Made by a program: the position numbers and the translations under genes. The notes beneath the pieces were generated by a model. It was not told the origin of the DNA, did not search any database, and saw only the letters and a list, made by a program, of their open reading frames with translations. Of a stretch of 64,000 bases of DNA, positions 35,904 to 46,866 are shown one piece after another (within the stretch, counting starts at the first letter, position 1; each line of letters opens with the position of its first letter). Source of the stretch: Apiosordaria backusii (lineage: Eukaryota; Ascomycota; Sordariomycetes; Sordariales; Lasiosphaeriaceae); the NCBI GenBank assembly GCA_030549205.1, contig JAUKTV010000015.1, positions 62,001-126,000 on the forward strand, read 5' to 3'.

Positions 35904-38477
35904 TTACCTGCCATCGGTAGGTAACTCGATCCCACTGTCCCTATCTTGCGGATCTTTCCTCCACGGTTTTTGTTCGTTGTCATTTTCGGTGTCAGTACTG
36001 TCGAAATCGTCGTCCAATCGAGGGTTGTCCCCGTATAGAGAGTCGTCTCTGAGATCGTCGTCCAAGCGAGGGTTGTCCCCATAGAGAGAATCATCTCTGA
36101 GGTCGTCGTCTAAGCGAGGGTTGTCCCCATAAAGAGAATCATCTTCTAAGTCATCATTTTCGGTGTCGGTACCAGCAAGATGATCTAATCGAGCGTCTTC
36201 CCCATAGAGAGAATCGTCTTTCAGTTCATCCACATAGCTTTCGACATCCTCCTCCATGACACTTTCATCCTCCTCTTGTAGGCGGTCTGGTATCCCGAGT
36301 TCCTCGGGCCTAAGTACTCTGCCGCCCAACTCAACGTCACCGACCGTGACCTTGTACGCGAGAGCACGCTTCCCTTCCTTGATCAGCTCTTCGGTCCACC
36401 CTAGACATCGTTTCAGACTTTGGTTCATTTTTTGGCTGTCAACAAGAAGCTGTTGGTGTTTGGAGAGGTCAGCCTGGAGCCTATGTTCGTCTCTCTTTCG
36501 GCGCGACTCCTTGTGCTCTGCGTTGGTCCCGGAACTCCCCGACTCCGAATGCTCTGAGCCTGATACGGAATCTTCCTCCTGCTCCTCCTCCTCTTCAAGC
36601 TCCTCCAGTTCGGCGTCCTCTATTTCAATGTCCTCCTCACTGAGATCATTCAGCCCCATTCCAGCCTTTGCTAAGCCCCCACCCTCCACTGTTGAGGCTG
36701 ATGGAACGCGGCTACTCAATGAGGCCATACTCATCCTCGACATCCGCTTATAACGCCTCAGCTCCGCAGTCTGTTTCCGCAGCTGCCTTTCCAACGTCCG
36801 GTTGATTGCCTCGAGGCTGGCGTTTGTGATTTGCAGATCTTGCACCTTACGCTCTCGTCGTGCGTTTGCAACCAGATCACTCAGCGGTTCCTTCTCCTGC
36901 GAGTTTGACTTGGGACTATTTAATGACTCAGACTTTCCCTCTTCGCATTCTGCAAAGTCCTCGGCGGCTTGGAGAAGCGATGCAAACCCACTTATACCTG
37001 GACTTCCCGGAAGGATCGAACTAGGTGGCGCGAATAAAGGCGATGTTGCTTCAGAAGAAGGGGTAGAGGAGGGAAGAGAGCCATGAGAAGACATGAGTCT
37101 GGCTATGGCAGGAGCATCCGCAATGGTCAGACTCTTTGGACGGGCGTGGGCCTTTTCTGCGCCGATGGAGTGGGAGCTTTGTTCCGCACCAGACCTTCCT
37201 TGGCTACCCACACTGAGTCGATGATGTGAACTTGAGATGGGCGATCGGGGCGACACGAGAGGCGTGCTGTGTCCACTCCTAGTCTTCGATTGAACGGGCG
37301 GTCCAACAGGAGACGTTGGCCTGAGTGCATTGCCCGTCCGGGTTGTCGGTATTCTGGACGTTGTCGACACGACGGAGCCTGGCCCCTTCTTCGATGGCCC
37401 AATTTTGGGTGCGGGCTGCAGCTCAGGCGCTCCATTTGCGTAGAAGAACTTGCTCATGAGGCTATCATTGGTGGTGACAGGGGGAGATGTCAAAGGAGAG
37501 ACAGCGCTCGATCGATCTGGGACAGGGCCTCCGTTCGCATGGAAGAAAGTGGTGCTTCTCGATTGCTGTGGTCCAAGTGGTCTCGGGTGCGGCTGCTGGG
37601 TCTGTCTCGGAACGTCTGCGGCATAGAAGAACTTTGAATCCAGGTCCTGTCTGTTACCACCGCCACTCACATCAGAGGCCGGACTGAATGTCACCACTGG
37701 TCGTCGTGAGGCCGTGTCGTCAGTAGCAGATGGCGAGATGCCCAACCCGGTCTTCGCGTCCCAGGAATCGTGCCGTTCCATGTTCGGGGTGCCGTTCGGA
37801 GTGATGTGAGCACCTTCGACGCGGTTTTGCCTCGAGCCAGATCTCGGCGTGACATTGTTGCTATTCAAGAGTGCGGACACCGGGGAGGTGATTTCAAGTT
37901 TATCGCGCGGCCCCGAGCCATTGGCGCTCAGGATAGCATCAGGTCTTGGGCGTCGCGGCAGCGGTGTTGTGAGGGTCGGGTTTTGGTGTTGAGTTGAAGT
38001 AGTAGGTCGCGTAGCTACTTTGGGAGTTAGTGGTGCTTTGCTGGTGCTGTTAACTGTCCTCGCGACAGTTGGCATCTGTGGTTGTCGAGTACCAGTGGAG
38101 GCTGGTCTCTCGTAGGATGGCATCCTGGGTGTTGTTTGCCTTGCCGTCGTGGGCGTAGGCGCTTTCGGATCGAATCCTGCCCTCATTCCTCGTGCTGTCG
38201 ACGTTGCATTTTGGTCCCTCTGCTTGAGCAGATGGCGGGACAACGAGACGGCAGGGGACGAGGCGGAAGTCGAAGTCGGAGCCCCTGGGCAAGCGGCTGC
38301 AGTAGTGGTGATGCGTGTTGTTCTCACGCCTAAGGCCGACGTGGTGGTGGTTAAAATTCCCGCAGAGGGCTTCTTTCTAAGCGACGGCAACGCGGGGCTG
38401 CGCGGTTGTGTCCCCGATGTGATTGATTCTCGCGGGTCGGCGGGTGGGTGTGAAGGAGGAATTGGGGGCGGAGGCAT
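35904..38477 (-). CDS. large low-complexity protein with KFFYA motifs and DDSLYG repeats
   Basis: Single long reading frame, 857 aa from the ATG at 38477. The open frame runs upstream to 38570 but offers only a GTG there, so a short upstream exon is possible. I do not recognise a named family. The first half is Ser/Thr/Pro-rich and disordered. It carries three spaced aromatic motifs: DSKFFYAADV, STTFFHANGG and MSKFFYANGA, about 30 residues apart. A coiled coil follows (NASLEAINRTLERQLRKQTA, then ELRRYKRM), an acidic Glu run and a Lys/Arg helix (HRLQADLSKHQQLLVDSQKM). The C terminus repeats DDSLYGDNPRL with spacer DDDLR three times after a diverged copy DDSLYGEDARL, framed by two TDTEND motifs. 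Layout suggests a scaffold or cytoskeleton-linked protein; this is inference only. Confidence 0.75.
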   Translation of the reverse strand: MPPPPIPPSHPPADPRESITSGTQPRSPALPSLRKKPSAGILTTTTSALGVRTTRITTTAAACPGAPTSTSASSPAVSLSRHLLKQRDQNATSTARGMRAGFDPKAPTPTTARQTTPRMPSYERPASTGTRQPQMPTVARTVNSTSKAPLTPKVATRPTTSTQHQNPTLTTPLPRRPRPDAILSANGSGPRDKLEITSPVSALLNSNNVTPRSGSRQNRVEGAHITPNGTPNMERHDSWDAKTGLGISPSATDDTASRRPVVTFSPASDVSGGGNRQDLDSKFFYAADVPRQTQQPHPRPLGPQQSRSTTFFHANGGPVPDRSSAVSPLTSPPVTTNDSLMSKFFYANGAPELQPAPKIGPSKKGPGSVVSTTSRIPTTRTGNALRPTSPVGPPVQSKTRSGHSTPLVSPRSPISSSHHRLSVGSQGRSGAEQSSHSIGAEKAHARPKSLTIADAPAIARLMSSHGSLPSSTPSSEATSPLFAPPSSILPGSPGISGFASLLQAAEDFAECEEGKSESLNSPKSNSQEKEPLSDLVANARRERKVQDLQITNASLEAINRTLERQLRKQTAELRRYKRMSRMSMASLSSRVPSASTVEGGGLAKAGMGLNDLSEEDIEIEDAELEELEEEEEQEEDSVSGSEHSESGSSGTNAEHKESRRKRDEHRLQADLSKHQQLLVDSQKMNQSLKRCLGWTEELIKEGKRALAYKVTVGDVELGGRVLRPEELGIPDRLQEEDESVMEEDVESYVDELKDDSLYGEDARLDHLAGTDTENDDLEDDSLYGDNPRLDDDLRDDSLYGDNPRLDDDLRDDSLYGDNPRLDDDFDSTDTENDNEQKPWRKDPQDRDSGIELPTDGR
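36007..36150 (-). repeat. three 48-bp tandem repeats inside a coding region
   Basis: Units begin at 36007, 36055 and 36103 and each encodes 16 residues containing RDDSLYGDNPRLDDDL or a close variant. The copies differ by a few mostly silent changes (for example CCCCGTATAGAG versus CCCCATAGAGAG). A fourth, more diverged unit lies about 30 bp further along, around 36180-36226. Confidence 0.85.
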
Positions 38478-39487
38478 CGCGTTCGATTCGCAATGGGGGA
38501 TTTCTAAAGGTGCGTGGACGGCTGCTGGTTGAACCCTGAGTCTGGCTTTGGGCCGCTCTGACTGGCTCACATTGCCGAGAAAATACAGTGGGATTAGCCG
38601 CTATTTCTCAGAGTTCAGTGCAAAATCGATCAAATCGTTCCCACGAAGGGCCAATCTCTTGGAAATAAGGCCAATAATCTTCAATTGAGGAGTGACAAAA
38701 CAATACCAGGGGCTTGTGGAAAAGGAGAAGAAGCTATGGAGCTCACGATAATGCCCGCTATGTAGGGAGTTGTACGTATGCTGATGAGCCCAATCCAATC
38801 CGGGAGGCACCGGACCCGATGCCCTGGGCTCTCTCCAGGCCCCCTCCCTCCACCTTCACCGCTCTCACCGCCAGCCAGCCAAGTTCGTCTCATCAATTGA
38901 TGGTGAATATCTCGATGCATTGGGCTGTAACCTGCACCTGGAACCCCGCCAGTTGTGCCTGTCAAAGACTCATGTTGGATAGGCCGGAGAGACAGCTGCG
39001 CGCCCACTGCAGGGCCCCCATGTCCCCCGACCCCACAGAACACATGTCTGCCGAGATGATGCGGGGCCGCTTCAGCGAAATGCCTGCCTTGCGTGCCCTG
39101 CTGACATTTCCACACGGCTTCCAGGTTCCAGAGATACCGACAGAGTACTGTGGTGTCCACGCTGATGAAACAATGTCGAGATTCCAAGACCAAAACATCT
39201 CCATCAACAATCCAGCATTGCGCAACTTGGGATCAAAACGTCACTCTAGCTAGCCGCCGAGAGCTGAGAAGTCCGGACTCAGCGAAGCCCCTCTTTTCAC
39301 AGCAGGTTGGCAGGTTTTGAACCACAGCACAGCAAGCTCTAACGCACAACCTAACGCATCTCACCTGCTTCTCCTCCAACCGATCCACTACGAGCCCAGA
39401 ATAGACGCTTGGGCCGTTCTCCGGTTCCATCCACATGCCACAATAACATACGACATCAGCAAAGCGGTCCCCCGAGCCCGCCCGAGC
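38478..39487. other. divergent promoter region
   Basis: Lies between the repeat protein (minus) and the cytochrome-b5-domain gene (plus). The part from 38478 to 38570 is open in frame with the repeat protein and may be coding. Overlapping open frames on both strands across 38680-39250 have no family content and were not called. Confidence 0.55.
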
Positions 39488-40450
39488 ATGGCGTTACTGG
39501 GAATCACGTTGATAATCGCATCCCTTGTTCTCTTCTGTATGAGGAGACTACAGTGGCTTCCCTCACTCTTCGGAGGGGGCCCTCAGCGTGAAACCCAGGA
39601 AGAAAAACCCACAGAGGGTCTCCAAAACCGTCAAGCCCCGCCAACGTTGGTGGTTCAACATCACGACGCCGATGACGACAACGCCGAAGATGACGAGCAA
39701 TCAACACCCAAGGCATCCGCCACAGCAGCGGTCGACAGCGCTCCCGTCCCAACCCTAGCGCTCTCCGAACCAGAGCCAGAATCCGCGCCACAACCCAAGA
39801 CCAAACCACCGCCGCCGCCAGCCCCTCTATTTTCCGCTACTCCGCCAGCATCAAGAACCTCCTCCAACAACCTAATGATGCCCCCTCCCCCGAGACCCCC
39901 AACCCTCCGCCCAACCCTATCACCCTCCTCCTCCGCCTCCCTCTCCCCAGCGCCCTCCCGCCTCTCCCCCGCTCCAGCCCGAGGACCAGGCTGCTCAACC
40001 CTCGCCCCTCCCCCAACCCACTCCTCCAAGCCATCCAAGCCCTCCAAAGCCGTCGTCCTCACCCCGGGGCACTCCCCCCTCGACTGGGCCCGCCTCTCCG
40101 GCCACCCCTCCGCCGACCTCCGCGGCTTGCCCCCCGGATCCCCTTACCTGCGGGTAACGCCGACCATGCTCAAGCGGCAGACGGGCAGAAAGGGAAAGGA
40201 CGCCTGGACGGTGCTGAGCGGGAAGGTCTACAACCTGACTCCTTACCTGCCGTTCCATCCGGGGGGAGAGCCGGAGCTGCTGAGGTGCGCGGCGAGGGAC
40301 GGGACGAGGCTGTTTGGGGAGATTCACCCGTGGGTCAACTACGAGGGCATGCTAGGTGCTTGCTTGGTAGGGATTTTTGTCACAGAGGAGGAGGCTGCTG
40401 CAGCGGCCGCGGGAGGAGGAGGAGGTGGTGGTATGGAAGATATGGACTGA
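39488..40450 (+). CDS. membrane-anchored cytochrome b5-like heme-binding protein
   Basis: Single exon, 320 aa from the ATG at 39488. That start places a membrane anchor at the very N terminus (MALLGITLIIASLVLFCMRR). Residues 30-200 are a Pro/Ser/Ala-rich linker. The C-terminal 100 residues are a cytochrome b5 fold: WTVLSGKVYNLTPYLPFHPG, with the HPGG motif near residue 256, then LLRCAARDGTRLF and EIHPWVNYEGML, which provides the second heme-ligand His. The architecture resembles Irc21/Cyb5R4-type b5 domains rather than plain cytochrome b5, whose anchor is C-terminal. No reductase domain is fused. The tail is Glu/Ala/Gly-rich. An upstream in-frame ATG at 39317 exists, but starting there would bury the anchor. 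Confidence 0.85.
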   Translation: MALLGITLIIASLVLFCMRRLQWLPSLFGGGPQRETQEEKPTEGLQNRQAPPTLVVQHHDADDDNAEDDEQSTPKASATAAVDSAPVPTLALSEPEPESAPQPKTKPPPPPAPLFSATPPASRTSSNNLMMPPPPRPPTLRPTLSPSSSASLSPAPSRLSPAPARGPGCSTLAPPPTHSSKPSKPSKAVVLTPGHSPLDWARLSGHPSADLRGLPPGSPYLRVTPTMLKRQTGRKGKDAWTVLSGKVYNLTPYLPFHPGGEPELLRCAARDGTRLFGEIHPWVNYEGMLGACLVGIFVTEEEAAAAAAGGGGGGGMEDMD

Positions 40451-40703
40451 CGGTAGGTGAATATTTCAAACAAGGTTGGACTGGTTAAGAATGTCTGGCA
40501 TTTAAACGTCATAGAATATGATACCCCAAATAGACTAGAACTGGATGTTTCGCCATTGTACCCAGCTAGTTCTGTTGTTGTGTGTATGAGAATATTAATA
40601 CGTATTAGCATTCGCTGGTTTACAAGTTTAAGCAATTATACATGTTGTAATTCTGTCCACCGATGCCCTCCGCCGCCTTGCAAGATACAAACAGATACCC
40701 ATT

Positions 40704-43426
40704 TTACTTCCGCCTGCCAAACCGAAACTTCAGCTCATCATCGCTGTCATCATCACTCTCGTCCTTGCTAGCAGCCATGAACCCTCCCCTCCGCGGCTTC
40801 TTTGCTGCCCTCGAGCTACTAGGCGAGGCAGTCGTCGGCGGTGTCGCTCGCTTGTTGCTGCCCTGTGACTGCGTCTGAGTGCTCTGCATCTGTGACTGGC
40901 CCTTCCGAGCATTTGCCCTCTCAGCTGCCTTGGCTGCCCTTGACCTCGCGGGCTCCGGTGTTGGCTCTGGCACAGCCTGGCCCTCCTCCATAGGGTCAAC
41001 TTCATCTTCGTCTTCGTCACTACTATCGATGGCGAGAATATTTCTCCTTGGCGGAGCCTTGGTTCTCTCGGATGTGGGAATACTGGGTTGTTGTGTCTGA
41101 GATTGACGTTGGCTAGTGCTGTCGTTCTTTTGGCGAGTGTTGGAGTCCTGCTCGAGCCAGTACTCATCGCCAATACCGTTGCTCTTGGGCCTGGCTTCCT
41201 CCAAGGGGATCACCGTTCGTGCTGCTTGCCGGCCAGTGGGTGCACCTTGTTTGCGGAACTGCTTGAAATTCCTACGGCCGTTCCACTTTGGATCCCAACG
41301 ACCGTCGACAATATCTTGTTCACGAGTGCGACCGGCACCACTGCCCCCTGCTCGTGACTCGGGAAATTGCACCTTGCATTCCTGGATGTTTTCAAGCTGT
41401 AGCCTGCGAATTGCGGCATAGTCAATCTCATCATCATCCAACTCGGTCAGTGCCCTGCGTTCCGCGGCAGCTCTGGCGTCAGCTTCTTCTCGCTGTTGGC
41501 GGGCTAGCTCCAAGATATCCTCTCCATCTGTGATTTTTTTGCCTTTTCCTTTCGGGCCTCTTCCCTTCTTGTTCTTGTCTTGGGGAGATTCGGCAACCAT
41601 CTCGTCATTGTCCTCATCCTTAACTACAGGCTCTGGCTCGGGTGGCGGGGGGACAGGCGGTTGTCCTGCTTGGACACGTCTGCGTTTGGCTGCCGCTGCT
41701 GTGGGCGCAATATCGGCTAGGAATGCCGAGTCATCACGTTCTGGCAAAGGGGAGAGTGGACGTTTGCGCGTAGTTCGAGGCGGAGGGCGTAACTCAGGTG
41801 TTTCCTCTTCTTCTGCGCGGGCGAGAGGGTCCTGGTACTGCGAAACAAAGAGACTATCCTGTGACGCTTCTACTGCTGGCTGGTTTGGTTTGGGGACGCT
41901 AGGTTGGACGGGGCCTGTTTCTTGCATCGGTTCGGGGTTGTCGTCCTCGATATCAAAGCCTTTGAATCTGCTCACACCTCGTCGAGTGCGTGCCCTTCGA
42001 GGTGGCGGCTGTGGCGAGGGTTCTCTATTCGGTTCTGTTTGCTGAGGGGCTTCCGGCTCGGTTGGTGGATGGTCTAATTCCATTCGGTCACCTGGTTCCG
42101 TGTGAGCTTCAGGACGTGACATTGCCGGTTCCGATTGACTAGCCTCCTCCAGGGGGCGCCGCAGCATGGAAGCGTCGCAGTCTAGGATCGCCTCAATGAA
42201 CTCGCGTTGGTCGATGGGTCGATGATCGAGCCGCTGAGCGAACGAGGTCAGAAACTGTGCATACCATTCGTAGTTTTCATCCTTCGGTATGTATCGAACA
42301 ACCACCACTCCCTTTCCCTCACTGCCATCCTCGAAAGACCCCAGCCCCTTTTCGCCAGCTACACCTTTGACATAACGAATGAAATCGTCGATATCAGTTT
42401 GTCCTGGGGTCACCGCGTTGAGCAACGCTTTGCCCTTACCGGAAGTGATAGGGGACAAGAGGTTGTCGAATTGTTTCTTGTCGTAGAAAACGAAAGTGTA
42501 TCCGTCAAATACCTCTAGCCGTCTGTCATCCGGAGCGTAGGCTGTGCTTGGTCGTTCTACTGCCTCTTCACCTCGTGGTGGCAGATGGTCGAGAGCATTC
42601 GGCCATTCCCCATCAAAGTCCTGTTCCAGCGCACTCGATGAACCCTCTTCCGCATCCTCTGGTAAGGTTGCCGCAGCAATGATAGCGTTGATGAAGCTCT
42701 CGGTGACAATATATTTCCCGTTGATGAGAGCTTGCAGTCCTTTGGAGGTGTTGCGCTTCTTGGATACGACGTGAGTGGTGGTTGTTTCGTATTCGGCAGA
42801 GTACTTGATATCCAGCTGTTCGAGGTCATCGCGAAGTTTTGTCCATGGGTCTGCACGTAGTTCCTTGCTAGTGAAGGAGAAGCTCAGCACGACGGGGTGC
42901 CATTGGATCCTATGTCGCGGCCAAGCCGTTGATTAGCGAGCGCACAAGCTTTTGACAGCGAAGAAGGCATACCGCAAAAGCTTCTGACACATTCCCAGTT
43001 TGATTGTGTTCACATCTTCGGTAAGGATTTTCTTCGTTCCGCGTATCTGAACATCGTTGACTGTCGTTCCCTTCTTCGACTCGAGGTCTTCGACGGTGAT
43101 CTGGGATTTGGAGATGATATTGCGCTACCATCGTCAATGCCAATTGCTCCATCTCAATGGTGGGTGTTACATACGCCGCCGCCTTCCGGTACCGGTTCAA
43201 CCTTGATGGTGATGTGTTTCCGCGAAATGGTCTTGTCGGAGATAACGAGTTGTCCGGCTTCAGATACGGTGCGACCAAAAAGATAGAGCTTTCCAGGCCG
43301 CAGCCAGAGCTTCTTGCCTGGTTTGCGCGTCAGCTCAACGCACACCAGCATCGATGTCGCGATGTAACGCCTAAGACAACAATTCCACGACCTACCTTCG
43401 AAAAGGTCGCTCTTGAGCAGCCACAT
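40704..43426 (-). CDS. NBS1: Nbs1/Xrs2-type subunit of the MRN DNA-repair complex
   Basis: Four exons, 43426-43396, 43317-43175, 43124-42973 and 42909-40704, give 843 aa. The order is FHA domain (residues 5-105: LYLFGRTVSEAGQLVISDKT, then ISRKHITI), BRCT1 (113-190) and a second BRCT (about 235-330: LEVFDGYTFVFYDKKQFDNL). A long disordered region follows. Two short C-terminal motifs are diagnostic: GRRNFKQFRKQG near residue 655, the Mre11-binding NFKxFxK motif, and the acidic end SDDELKFRFGRRK, which matches the FxF/Y ATM/Tel1-binding motif. The protein recruits Mre11-Rad50 and Tel1 to DNA double-strand breaks. Introns fall within the FHA region and its linker. A CACGTG site and a TTACGCGACG stretch lie in its promoter near 43610-43625. 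Confidence 0.93.
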
Positions 43427-43820
43427 GGTTGGTGCTTGTTCCAGACAAGTTATAGTTTAAATTCTAAGAGACTAGAAGTAGAATAGACGCTCAATCGATG
43501 GCGCAAGTCTTTCGACCTAATCCGATGCGCGTCCACGGCGATGACTAGAGATTGTCCACCTGAAATTGTCAAGAAGGCTGAAGCTCAAAGCTTAAGATCC
43601 GGCACGTCATTTACGCGACGCCACGTGACAAGCTGCAACTACTCAACGGGTCAGTGCACCATGCCCAGACCGAGAGTGAGAACCTTGAGGGCCATCGTTT
43701 TTTTGGTCTATTGTTGCTATTTATTAACTCCTCCCTTTTTCGAGGGGCCGAAATCTTCTGATTTATAAATACACAAAGGTCAACAGCATCCGCATTCTTC
43801 ATCTTTCAACGCTGTGCTTT
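43427..43820. promoter_or_regulatory. promoter region of Nbs1
   Basis: 394 bp between the Nbs1 start and the 3' end of the hydrolase gene, both on the minus strand. It contains ACGCGA and CACGTG near 43612-43626; an MCB-like role is possible but unproven. Confidence 0.4.
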
Positions 43821-45872
43821 TCATGCCCTCCCATCAAACAAGAGTCGGGGGTTCAAGAAAGCAAGCTCCTGCAAATGCTCACGCCAAATCTTTCCATGGT
43901 CTTCCACTCCAAGACTTTCAGCCACTCCAACATTCTGGTCCTTCTTCACCCCATAAAGATAGGGTTTCTCGTCAGCATAGCAATCTGTCTCAGCTTCGGT
44001 TGGCAGGGCGCCATGCAGAATAAACTCCCTCGCGATGGAATCCGTGCACTGCGATGTATCCCTTGACGAATGTCCATACCCATGATGGACAATCAGCCGA
44101 GCGTTGGAGCCCATCTCATCCAGCAGCCTCCTTCCGTTCCGGAGAGGTGTTGCTGGGTCATACGTTTCCGCAATCAGGAGGACCGGATGCTTCAGCTTGT
44201 GCCGGAGATGCCCACGGTAGACTTCGGCCGGATGAGGCCAATAGGTGTTGAAGTGGCGGCATGGAAGCACGCCGTAGAAGCGGCTGTTCCCCGCGATCCA
44301 GTTCTTGGTGGTCATGTTGCCCCATAGAGAGAGCCACCACTCCAGGTCATCGGGCTCTGTCGCGTCATACGAATCGCTGCAGATAACTAGATTGCCAAGC
44401 TCCTCGGTAGTAGGGGGCTCAGGGCTGGCGAGGCAGGGCTTTTCGGGGTCAAAATACCACGACGACTTGTCCAACAGAGTAGCTGTGAGTGTCGCGTTCC
44501 CATCCTCGAGATCAAAGAGAGCTTGCGCGAGTGTTGGCCAGCTTTCGGCATTGTACATGGCTCCGTAGATTGAGTTCACGAGAGCCGAATATGTCACGAG
44601 AACTGGGCCGCTTGGTGAGATGTAAGCAGGAATTGGCCGGTCGATAAGTGATGAAAGGAGGGCTTCCAAACGGCTTTGGAGATGATCAGGTGTGACGGGA
44701 TTGCCATCTTTTGATTTTGCCAGAGCACAATATTTTGGTCCAGCGTTGACGCATTCCCCTAGAAAACCGTCGCGCCAGGCATCTGTGGCATTATCCAGCG
44801 CAGTCCATCCAAAGCCTCCCCTTAGACGATGGTCTCTGACATATTCGGTGCCGTCGAGAATCATGCGGCCAGCGCGGTCGGGAAACATGGACACATAGGT
44901 TTGCGCGATACCCGTCCCATAACTCACAAAGTTTCCCGTCACCTCGTCTTCGCCGAGCGCTTCCCGAATCTGTTCAAGATCTCTTGCAACGAACGCCGTG
45001 GAGAGGAATCGACCCAAATCTCCGTGGCGTTCCCAGCATGCTCTCATGACAGCGGCGTTCATTGCGTCTGCGAGTTCGACTTGGCTTCGATGAGAGGCTG
45101 ACACAGCTCGGTGTTTCGAAACCAACAGTTCCCAATGGTCCCGGTTTGCATCATGAGGGAAACAGGAGACGGCAGGCAGAGAAATGTTGACACCTCGAGG
45201 ATCCCAGCCCAGAACGTCAAACTTGCCATTACTGAGACGCTGGGTAATATTTTCCCCACGCCAGGCATAATTCGTCCCGCTTCCGCCTGGTCCCCCAGGT
45301 TCGATGATGATGGTCCTTTCACTCTTTCTACCAGCGTGGTCGTCAATGATGACCCCTGTCGAGCTGAGCCGGGCCAGTCCTGAGACCTGGAACTTGGTGA
45401 CGGCAAGACGAGCGATGCGGCTGTCAGACTTGTTGGTGTGGTCTAGCGGGACATCCAAGAATCCACACATGAAGATACCACGGCCGGCGTACGCGTTATC
45501 TTCCAGTGACTCGTCGCTGTTTCTAACCGTCGACCCCCAGCTCCAGTGGGCGGGGTTGGGGTCGAATAACGCAGCCCATGTGTTTCTGGGATCAGCATCG
45601 TCCAAAGATGGCGGTATCGTCCTTGTCGTGCAGGGTTGAAATCGAAACGGATCGTTGGACTTTGGAAATTTTCCATAAGGAGACGTGTATGTGTTTGTTT
45701 GTGAGCAGCTGGTGGTGTTGTCGTCATGAAACTTCGACAAAGTAGAAACCCAAATTAGACAACCGAGGGCGATTCCAGTCGTGATCCACCCTCGGTTCCA
45801 CCCGCGCTTAGGCGGCGACAGCGCTTTTGAGGGCTGTGGTTCTGCCGCACCCGAACGCTCAAGCTTGCCCAT
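43821..45872 (-). CDS. membrane-anchored S33/TAP-like alpha/beta hydrolase (aminopeptidase)
   Basis: Single exon, 683 aa from the ATG at 45872. A type II signal anchor lies near residues 30-47 (WITTGIALGCLIWVSTLS). The hydrolase fold follows: CGFLDVPLDHTN, RTIIIEPGGPGGSGTNYAWR with the oxyanion GGPGGSG, FDVLGWDPRGVN, and the nucleophile in NFVSYGTGIAQTY near residue 315. The C-terminal TAP-like domain carries the other triad residues in AETYDPATPLRNG and HHGYGHSS. This set matches tripeptidyl aminopeptidase-like enzymes that cut short peptides from N termini. The nucleophile elbow reads V-S-Y-G rather than the common G-x-S-x-G, as in related fungal proteins. With the anchor the catalytic part would face the lumen or outside. 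Confidence 0.87.
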   Translation of the reverse strand: MGKLERSGAAEPQPSKALSPPKRGWNRGWITTGIALGCLIWVSTLSKFHDDNTTSCSQTNTYTSPYGKFPKSNDPFRFQPCTTRTIPPSLDDADPRNTWAALFDPNPAHWSWGSTVRNSDESLEDNAYAGRGIFMCGFLDVPLDHTNKSDSRIARLAVTKFQVSGLARLSSTGVIIDDHAGRKSERTIIIEPGGPGGSGTNYAWRGENITQRLSNGKFDVLGWDPRGVNISLPAVSCFPHDANRDHWELLVSKHRAVSASHRSQVELADAMNAAVMRACWERHGDLGRFLSTAFVARDLEQIREALGEDEVTGNFVSYGTGIAQTYVSMFPDRAGRMILDGTEYVRDHRLRGGFGWTALDNATDAWRDGFLGECVNAGPKYCALAKSKDGNPVTPDHLQSRLEALLSSLIDRPIPAYISPSGPVLVTYSALVNSIYGAMYNAESWPTLAQALFDLEDGNATLTATLLDKSSWYFDPEKPCLASPEPPTTEELGNLVICSDSYDATEPDDLEWWLSLWGNMTTKNWIAGNSRFYGVLPCRHFNTYWPHPAEVYRGHLRHKLKHPVLLIAETYDPATPLRNGRRLLDEMGSNARLIVHHGYGHSSRDTSQCTDSIAREFILHGALPTEAETDCYADEKPYLYGVKKDQNVGVAESLGVEDHGKIWREHLQELAFLNPRLLFDGRA

Positions 45873-46866
45873 TGCGGTTGTTGACACTCGGTGAGGATAT
45901 ACATAATTGTTGGGGATTTCACATGAGGCGAAAATGAGAAGGAAATGTCATTGATGGACGGTGGTCCAAGCTCCCATGCACTCGAAGCAGCCGCTCCGCC
46001 AATCAACCCTTCAAGATATTCAGAAGGAACATTACCATCCCTTCCATATTAGTGTAGCGTTGATTACTATGGTAAGCGCGCGTATATGGATATGTGTCAG
46101 TCACCCTAGCCGTTGCCATGTCTCGTGGAGTGGTGTCATACATCTACCAGTTCCTCCTGATAGCTTTCGTCTAAAGCCACTGGACATCAGTTGATGCATC
46201 TGCTCTTGGCGGGGTCTTGCAAGCGCTGGCGGAGTGTTTTGCTTGTGACACATGCAGGGCTCTGCAAGGGTCAGCCTGCTTCCCCACAAATCACGGAAGC
46301 CCGGCACCATGACGTAATTCCATGTCCCATGTGCTTTCATGTATGTACTCTGTACTGTGCAGACGTTCGATTTGACGATAACCACCACTGTCAGATATCC
46401 AGCAGCCATCTGAAACTGATCAGAACCGTCTTGGATATTTCTAGGCACAGTCAGTCTCAATGCTCAATCACACAAATGATAGGCCAGCTAGTATGAACAA
46501 CTCAAAAAAATCCGGAGGCATCCCCACCGCCCAGCCACATGAAGAACGTAGGTGTCGGCTATCTGGTGACATGCAAGCGGTGGACAAACCTACCACAGTA
46601 TACGACGTTTTTGTCTTGGTTCCCCCTTTCATAGGCGCACCACGTCATTGGGTGTGGCGCTACCTACCGTGAATCTTGAGCCCCAAGAGAACATTGCAGA
46701 ATATAATTCCCAACAGTCCCAACAGAAGCGTCCTGAGCTTTCTTTGTTCACAACCGCATACATCTCACAACTCAACCTTTTCACCGCAAGTCCTAACCCA
46801 TACGCGCCGTTGCCATCTCCCTTTCAACCACCACAACCAAGAAGAAAGTACAGAAGTCATCTCGAA
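45873..46866. other. divergent promoter region, hydrolase and MARVEL genes
   Basis: About 1 kb, no recognised gene or repeat. Confidence 0.6.

Noticed and set aside
38680..39253. Overlapping open frames of 170-179 codons on both strands
   Set aside because: Mutually overlapping, no recognisable family, situated in a divergent promoter.
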